Assembly: GCA_020055645.1 (NCBI GenBank)
Contig: CM034546.1
Span: 15,748,001 to 15,812,000, forward strand
DNA: 64,000 nucleotides
Direction: 5' to 3'
DNA from: Tomocerus qinae
Lineage: Eukaryota; Arthropoda; Collembola; Entomobryomorpha; Tomoceridae
Shown: one piece after another, positions 58,626 to 64,000 of the stretch
How positions within the stretch are numbered: position 1 is the first letter of the stretch
How the letters are laid out: every line of letters starts with the position of its first letter
Notes under the pieces: generated by a model
The model's database searches: none
Told to the model about the DNA's origin: nothing
The model's input: only the letters and a program-made list of their open reading frames with translations
Position numbers and translations under genes: made by a program

Positions 58626-58858
58626 TATAGGCGAGATTTTTATGGAGGGGTTCGATCTTAAAACAATGGGTAACCTAATTACTTATTTATGTTTATTTTT
58701 TTCTTTCTTCATTACAGATAATTCTATAGCATGTCATTATATACATAACAATTACTGCAAAGTGTATCTTAATAATTCAGATACTATCTTGGAGAAATAC
58801 AGAGCCGTAGAAGATTTGGTAGTAATACAAGCGAAATGAATTAATTAAGAAAGCGAAG

Positions 58859-59122
58859 CAATATGAAATGATTGCCTGAGCAATATAAAATGATTGCCTG
58901 AGCAATATGAAATGATTGCCTGAGCAATATGAAATGATTGCCTGAGCAATATGAAATGATTGCCTGAGCAATATGAAATGATTGCCTGAGCAATATGAAA
59001 TGATTGCCTGAGCAATATGAAATGATTGCCTGAGCAATATGAAATGATTGCCTGAGCAATATGAAATGATTGCCTGAGCAATATGAAATGATTGCCTGAG
59101 CAATATGAAATGATTGCCTGAG
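58859..59122. repeat. 22-bp minisatellite, exactly 12 units
   Basis: Twelve units of CAATATGAAATGATTGCCTGAG, all but one (the second, with ATAAAATG) identical. The paralogous segment at 60205-60235 has one unit. Because 22 is not a multiple of three, all three minus frames stay open and read as HILLRQSF / IAQAIISY-type repeats; these are artefacts. Confidence 0.95.
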
Positions 59123-60748
59123 CAAAATGGCCATGCAGTGTAATATAGATTCATAATATTGTAATAACGTTATGCAGTAAAGTGTAATGTAAAGGTGTTA
59201 CTATTTGCTGTGCACAAAGCCCTATATTATAGCAATGTAGTGATTTTAAAACGTTTGTGATAAAATATAGTCCCTAAAGACTATATAATAAGACTACAAC
59301 TATAAACATCAAAGTTACAAGGTTTGAATATACTTTTTATTTACATTGTTGCGCAATTTCTATTTCGATATTCGACTTCCAATTTTAATATTTTTCTTTC
59401 CATTTATAAAATGTGTAAAAAGAGTAGTGGAAGTGAATCAAAAAACGTTTGGTTAGCAATCTAAAATTGTCGGTATGTAAACAACAATTTCCAATCGAAT
59501 ATATTAGAATAAAATCCTAGTTTATGTCTCTTAGATATTCCCATATTTAAATCTTCGAACCAAATCGGAAACTTATATGGCCTTCTTATGACTACTAAAG
59601 AAAACCACTTGTTATTTTCAGGTTTTCAAGAAAGTTTAGAGGGACACGCATACAACTATTCTATGAAGACACTGGCTGCCCGTTTTTGGACAATATTTTT
59701 TTAAATGTTCAAAAGGAAGTAAATTTAAAATTTTGATCTCGACATTTTATGATAACCCTAGTTAAGAGATAATCACCCAAAAGCTGACAATTCAAGTTAT
59801 TGGGGGTACTAATTTTACCTCACTACGTTCATTAGTTTCCTAGTATTTAACAATGGAACTTGACAACCTTAACCTTGAATAAGACGGCCGAACACGTTGA
59901 ACCGTACCGCTACCCCACAGTTTATAACGGCGAATTTTGTATAGGGGCGAATTTTATATAGGGGCAAATTTTATGTAAGTAGGTGAGATTTTTATGGAGG
60001 GGTTCGACCTAAAAAATAACTAGGTAGCCTAATTACCTATTTATGTTTATTTTTTCTTTCTTCGTAACAACTAATATCTATAGCATGTCATTACACATAA
60101 TACTGAAAAGTGCATCTTAATAATTCAGACATTATCATTACTTAGAGAAATACAGAACCGTACAAGCTTTCGAAGTAATACAAGCGAAATGATTAATTAA
60201 GAAATGAAGCATTATGAAATGATTGCCTGAGCAATATCGCCAAGTAATATAATATAGAGCTATGTAGTGTAATAAATACACAAGTTATGCAAAATAGCGT
60301 AATGTAAATGTGTCACTACTTGCTGTGCACAAAGATCTAGTATAGCAAAAAATACAAGTCTCTTAAATATTCGGATATTCAAATCTTCAAATCAAATCGG
60401 ATATTTATTTGGTCTTAGAGAAAAAAAATCATAATTACGTATTTAATAATTTTCAATCAAAAATTTATATGGGTAACTGTTTTTATTTCTATTCAAACCC
60501 CAAACAGCATTCAATTGCAGTTAAGATATTTTCCTTTCTCGTGGGAAATGTGGTGAAAACTTAAGACGAAGACTAAATCTAAATAAAAAATATGGTACCA
60601 CAAAAATATAAATAAATAATCACAGTGTTTCAAGCGACATTCTGAACACTAAGATTATTAAATAAATTAAAAGAATAGGAAAAGTTTTTAACTTGAAGGT
60701 CAACTTTTTTAGGCAACAAGGCAACAGTGAATTGTGTGCTGCTATAAG

Positions 60749-63700
60749 ATGATTTGGTTTTTATTAGTCTCAGTGTTTAATGTTGTCGAATTGACTATCG
60801 GCTGGAAATTGTCAGAAATTGTGAACTTAAATAACAGCTGCTACATTAACATAATTTTCAAACATGATCATTATAATGCACATTCACAAGATTTGCAAGA
60901 TACAGAATTACGCAACATCCTGGTTCCTTACGCAATTAGCAATCATAAATATAATGGAAACGAACATTTATGCAGCCCAAATAACCCATTGCGTTGGTTT
61001 GAATGGGGCAAAAATTTTTTTGAAAATGTAGAAATATGGGGAAGCAAATGTTTTGATGAGTTGAAAGTGACAAATTCTAGTGTAATATTATCATCTCCTA
61101 AAATAGAGAGCCGATTTAATTGTCTGGCCCATTTCGCAGTTAATTTCAACCCTAACATTTTGGTGGACATGTTATTAATCAATCATATTAGTGAAGTTGT
61201 ATCCAGCAAAAGCAATCTTTTTTGGGAAGATCATTCTTGGCTCTCTAATAGGTGGTATAATTTCGCAGAGTATTCTTCTGTTTACCCGCTTATGAACAAA
61301 ACAAAATTGCTTAAATTGAAGTTAGAACCTAGTTCGTCTTTTGTTTTTGAAGGGTTGACCTTTTTCGGGGATTATTCAATTCTAGTACACAAACTTCTGT
61401 GGAAAAAGTTTTGGTTTTTGATTTCCAACACAGTTGAAGATGAGATCTATTTTATCTGTCCACATATAAAAAAAATAAACAACAGAAAAAGTTACAGTTA
61501 TAGTTACAGTGTAGAGCTCCTTTGTGCTCTTAACAATTGCTCTCGTCAACCACTGCACGCGATGACTATGAAAATGTTTATCGAGAAGAGCACAGTTGTT
61601 AGCTCTTTTACTTTGGATACGCAAGTCGATAGTGAAACGGGGATAAAATCTTACTGTGGACAACCAATTCGAAATATTTATTTCACCAGCTATAATTATT
61701 TGCAACTCCTGTTTCCTTCTATTATTGCGGAGAACTTAAATTCATCAATAAGACTATCAGGCGCCATGGAAGTTTGCCCGGATGATTATGGTTACGGAAG
61801 TCATATAACAGAACATAAATATGTGTTTCTGTATATAAATGTCAAAAAGAGTTATTGGAAGTATCTAACACAATATATTGTTGTTATTCAACCAAACAAA
61901 GATTCTTATAATTTTATCTCCTGCGTCGTTTTGGAAGATGAAAATCTATCTTTTTATGGATACATTCGACCATTTCAACTTACAGCTTGGCTGGGAATAA
62001 TAATTTCCATTGTCATTGTAATCGTATTCGTCAATTGTGTAACATTTTGCAGAAAAGACGAAAGTATTCCAATTGTTTTCATTTGCTATTGTGAGGAATG
62101 GCTGGGACAGACCATTCAAGGGTCGCGGCATAAACATACAAATGACAGACTTAGCCAGAGGCACAAGTGAACGTCAGCAATGGAAAGGGAGATAAGCGGA
62201 CTTGGGAGGGAGGATTCTCATTCTCTCTGGACCTGCTTGGCGTAAACAGGAGTTGGACTGGCTCTACATTTTGTGTTATATTTTTGTGTGTGAATCCGAG
62301 GATAGAAACGAGTTATTGTATATTGCGAAGGCGCAGAGAATCATTGCGTAACAGGAGAATCGAGATAGTGAAGTAATATTATTATATGTATTATACGTTC
62401 TTTATTTGTGTTCTGAATATCACATTTGAGTTGTGGAGTAAACTGGCCATTTACTTTTCACCTACACCTGCTACTATTGGAAGAGAAGCCTCGTCTATTT
62501 ATTTGGGTATTGTATGTATTTACTTTCATCATTGGGCAATTGCAATTATTATTATCAGTCATAAAGCATACGGTAATCCATAAGGGAATCAGACAGAGTA
62601 GAACCGATATAATAATAGGAATATAAGGGATATCTTATAAAGTGGCGATCCGCGACAGTTCTCTTATGCATTACCGTTTGCAAAGGGTGAATTAAAAGGT
62701 GATTTAAGTATATTATGATATTTGTGTGCTATTGATGAAAAGAGTGATATTTTATACGCATGAATGATAATGAGATACATTAATAATAATGATTCAGCAA
62801 TGGTTGATGGTGTAATAATTCGACATTGATTTCAGCATTTATTATTTAATTGAGATTTTGAACAATTTTTGAGAACAAAGAAACAAGCCATCTCATCTTC
62901 GCCTACTACCAACCCTTTAAAGGTGAGGGGAATTTTGAAGCAGCGGGGGAGTATTGTGAGGAATGGCTGGGACAGACCATTCAAGGGTCGCGGCATAAAC
63001 ATACAAATGACAGACTTAGCCAGAGGCACAAGTGAACGTCAGCAATGGAAAGGGAGATAAGCGGACTTGGGAGGGAGGATTCTCATTCTCTCTGGACCTG
63101 CTTGGCGTAAACAGGAGTTGGACTGGCTCTACATTTTGTGTTATATTTTTGTGTGTGAATCCGAGGATAGAAACGAGTTATTGTATATTGCGAAGGCGCA
63201 GAGAATCATTGCGTAACAGGAGAATCGAGATAGTGAAGTAATATTATTATATGTATTATACGTTCTTTATTTGTGTTCTGAATATCACATTTGAGTTGTG
63301 GAGTAAACTGGCCATTTACTTTTCACCTACACCTGCTACTATTGGAAGAGAAGCCTCGTCTATTTATTTGGGTATTGTATGTATTTACTTTCATCATTGG
63401 GCAATTGCAATTATTATTATCATTCATAAAGCATACGGTAATCCATAAGGGAATCAGACAGAGTAGAACCGATATAATAATAGGAATATAAGGGATATCT
63501 TATACTATGCTTATTTACTAGAAGTGTCTTACTCATTATCAACAAAGACCAACAAATTAATCTGGATGAAATTAGTGATCGGTCCGATGTTGCTCATGTT
63601 CATTGTCCTGACAAATGGGTACAAGGGAATTGTTACTACAGATTTAGTTGAACCACGCCCAGTGAAAAGAATTGAATCAATCGAACATTTGGCAAATCTT

Positions 63701-64000
63701 TCAAATTTCATTGCCATTAGCGATTTTACTGGTGCGAGTGTGTTTGAACCTTTTTATATGGCTCCTATGTATCAATACCGCGTTATTGAGTGTCACCAAT
63801 ATTGTGACAATATTAACAATACATTTACGTCCCAGTTATGCAACAATTCAATAGATCTGAGTGAAAAAACATTCGATGCAGTCATGTCAGTAGTACGAAA
63901 CGACTTGAACACGTCATGTAATTACGGTATTTTTCCCTTTAAAGCTGAAATATTTCCACTGTTAGAAGAAATCTTCCTTTTACAATTATTCTACAAAAGC
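60749..64000 (+). pseudogene. Ionotropic receptor-like gene interrupted by an LTR element (partial)
   Basis: The frame runs from 60749 to 62089 (447 codons), then a 1415-bp LTR element intervenes. The same frame resumes at 63509 and is still open near the window end. The N-terminus is a signal peptide (MIWFLLVSVFNVVELTIG). A long extracellular region follows, then a membrane segment at about residues 413-431 (WLGIIISIVIVIVFVNCV). After the element comes another hydrophobic segment (GPMLLMFIVLTNGYKGIV), matching the M1 and M3 regions of divergent ionotropic receptors, with NGYKGI as the M3 end. The second ligand-binding lobe follows (for example DAVMSVVRNDLNT). The call rests on this architecture. 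With the element in place translation ends shortly after residue 447. The gene continues past the window. Confidence 0.78.
62086..63508. mobile_element. Short LTR retrotransposon (TRIM-like), very young
   Basis: The element is 62090-63504. Two 550-bp direct repeats (62090-62639 and 62955-63504) start TGTGAGGAATGG and end GATATCTTATA. I see only one difference between them (AATTATTATTATCAGTCAT against ATCATTCAT). The internal part is only 315 bp. It begins with a primer-binding-like TGGCGATCCGCGACA, similar to tRNA-Arg sites of some Ty3-type elements, and ends with a purine tract (AGCAGCGGGGGAG). The 4-bp target duplication is CTAT (62086-62089, 63505-63508). No gag or pol, so it depends on another element. 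Confidence 0.93.

Larger units (their letters stand above)
58290..60340. repeat. Direct segmental duplication upstream of the ionotropic receptor
   Basis: 58290-58880 and 59740-60240 run in parallel: CTCACTACGTTCATTAGTTT, GTATTTAACAA, GGGGCGAATTTT, TTATGGAGGGGTTCGA, CCTAATTAC-TATTTATGTTTAT, TAATTCAGA-ATTATC, AATACAAGCGAAATGA. A short possible secreted-peptide frame (MGNLITYLCLFFSFF, start near 58666) is open in the first copy but not in the second, so I do not call a gene. Confidence 0.75.

Noticed and set aside
58642-58839. Possible small secreted peptide starting near 58666
   Set aside because: The hydrophobic start is suggestive, but the paralogous segment at 60.0-60.2 kb does not preserve the frame, and only two cysteines occur after the leader.
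58777-59154. Three overlapping minus-strand reading frames of up to 125 residues with repeated HFILLRQSF-like peptides
   Set aside because: They are produced by the 22-bp minisatellite, whose length is not a multiple of three and which has no stop in any minus frame. No start context or signal supports translation.
62167-63491. Paired open frames of 60-70 residues repeated 865 bases apart
   Set aside because: They lie in the two LTRs and are identical because the LTRs are. No gag or pol similarity is visible.

Overview
Animal nuclear DNA, most likely from an arthropod and possibly a springtail (Collembola). The genes have introns with GT..AG junctions, and the sequence is AT-rich and full of DNA-transposon derivatives. 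The gene families are an insect-type gustatory receptor, an ionotropic chemoreceptor, F-box/LRR and BTB proteins, and small secreted cysteine-rich peptides. The springtail assignment is inferred from this mix and is not proven. There is no bacterial, organellar or CRISPR content.

Layout. (1) 0.7-7.4 kb, 15.1 kb and 47.4-53.3 kb hold eight members of one two-exon family on the + strand. Exon 1 encodes a near-invariant signal peptide. Exon 2 encodes an eight-cysteine mature peptide whose spacing ends in C-x3-C ... C-x4-C-x-C, like CS-alpha-beta defensins. Each copy has a TATA box about 60 bases before the ATG, and the copies share about 700 bases of upstream sequence, so they arose by whole-unit duplication. 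Five copies look intact. One (2.6 kb) is broken by a hAT-type MITE and a truncated exon 2, one (50.8 kb) has a frameshifted signal exon, and one (52.8 kb) has lost two cysteines and its usual stop. (2) 4.9 kb: a different three-exon secreted cysteine-rich peptide. Its upstream region survives as relics at 13.1, 24.9 and 30.1 kb. (3) 9.3-10.9 kb: an intact gustatory receptor-like gene, with a relic at 16.4 kb. (4) 18.4-20.8 kb (minus): a BTB gene with a probable lost splice acceptor, and a relic of its 3' end at 46.3 kb. (5) 26.7-28.8 kb: a complete F-box/LRR-like gene, with partial copies at 42.7 and 52.2 kb. (6) 33.3-37.1 kb (minus): a tyrosine kinase-like gene with a C-terminal membrane segment and no visible beta3-lysine exon. 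(7) 38.7-42.4 kb: an intact ORF2 of a non-LTR retrotransposon with endonuclease, reverse transcriptase and RNase H. (8) 43.4-46.1 kb: a 604-residue protein inside 20-bp perfect terminal inverted repeats, probably a whole DNA transposon. (9) 60.7 kb to the window end: an ionotropic receptor-like gene cut by a very young 1.4-kb LTR element.

The rest is MITEs, minisatellites and gene relics. Two minisatellites (14.1 kb and 58.9 kb) can be traced to a single progenitor unit still present in a paralogous segment. The overall picture is an arthropod accessory region of secreted-peptide and chemosensory genes, growing by local duplication and being eroded by transposon insertion. The protein-coding genes do not form one pathway.
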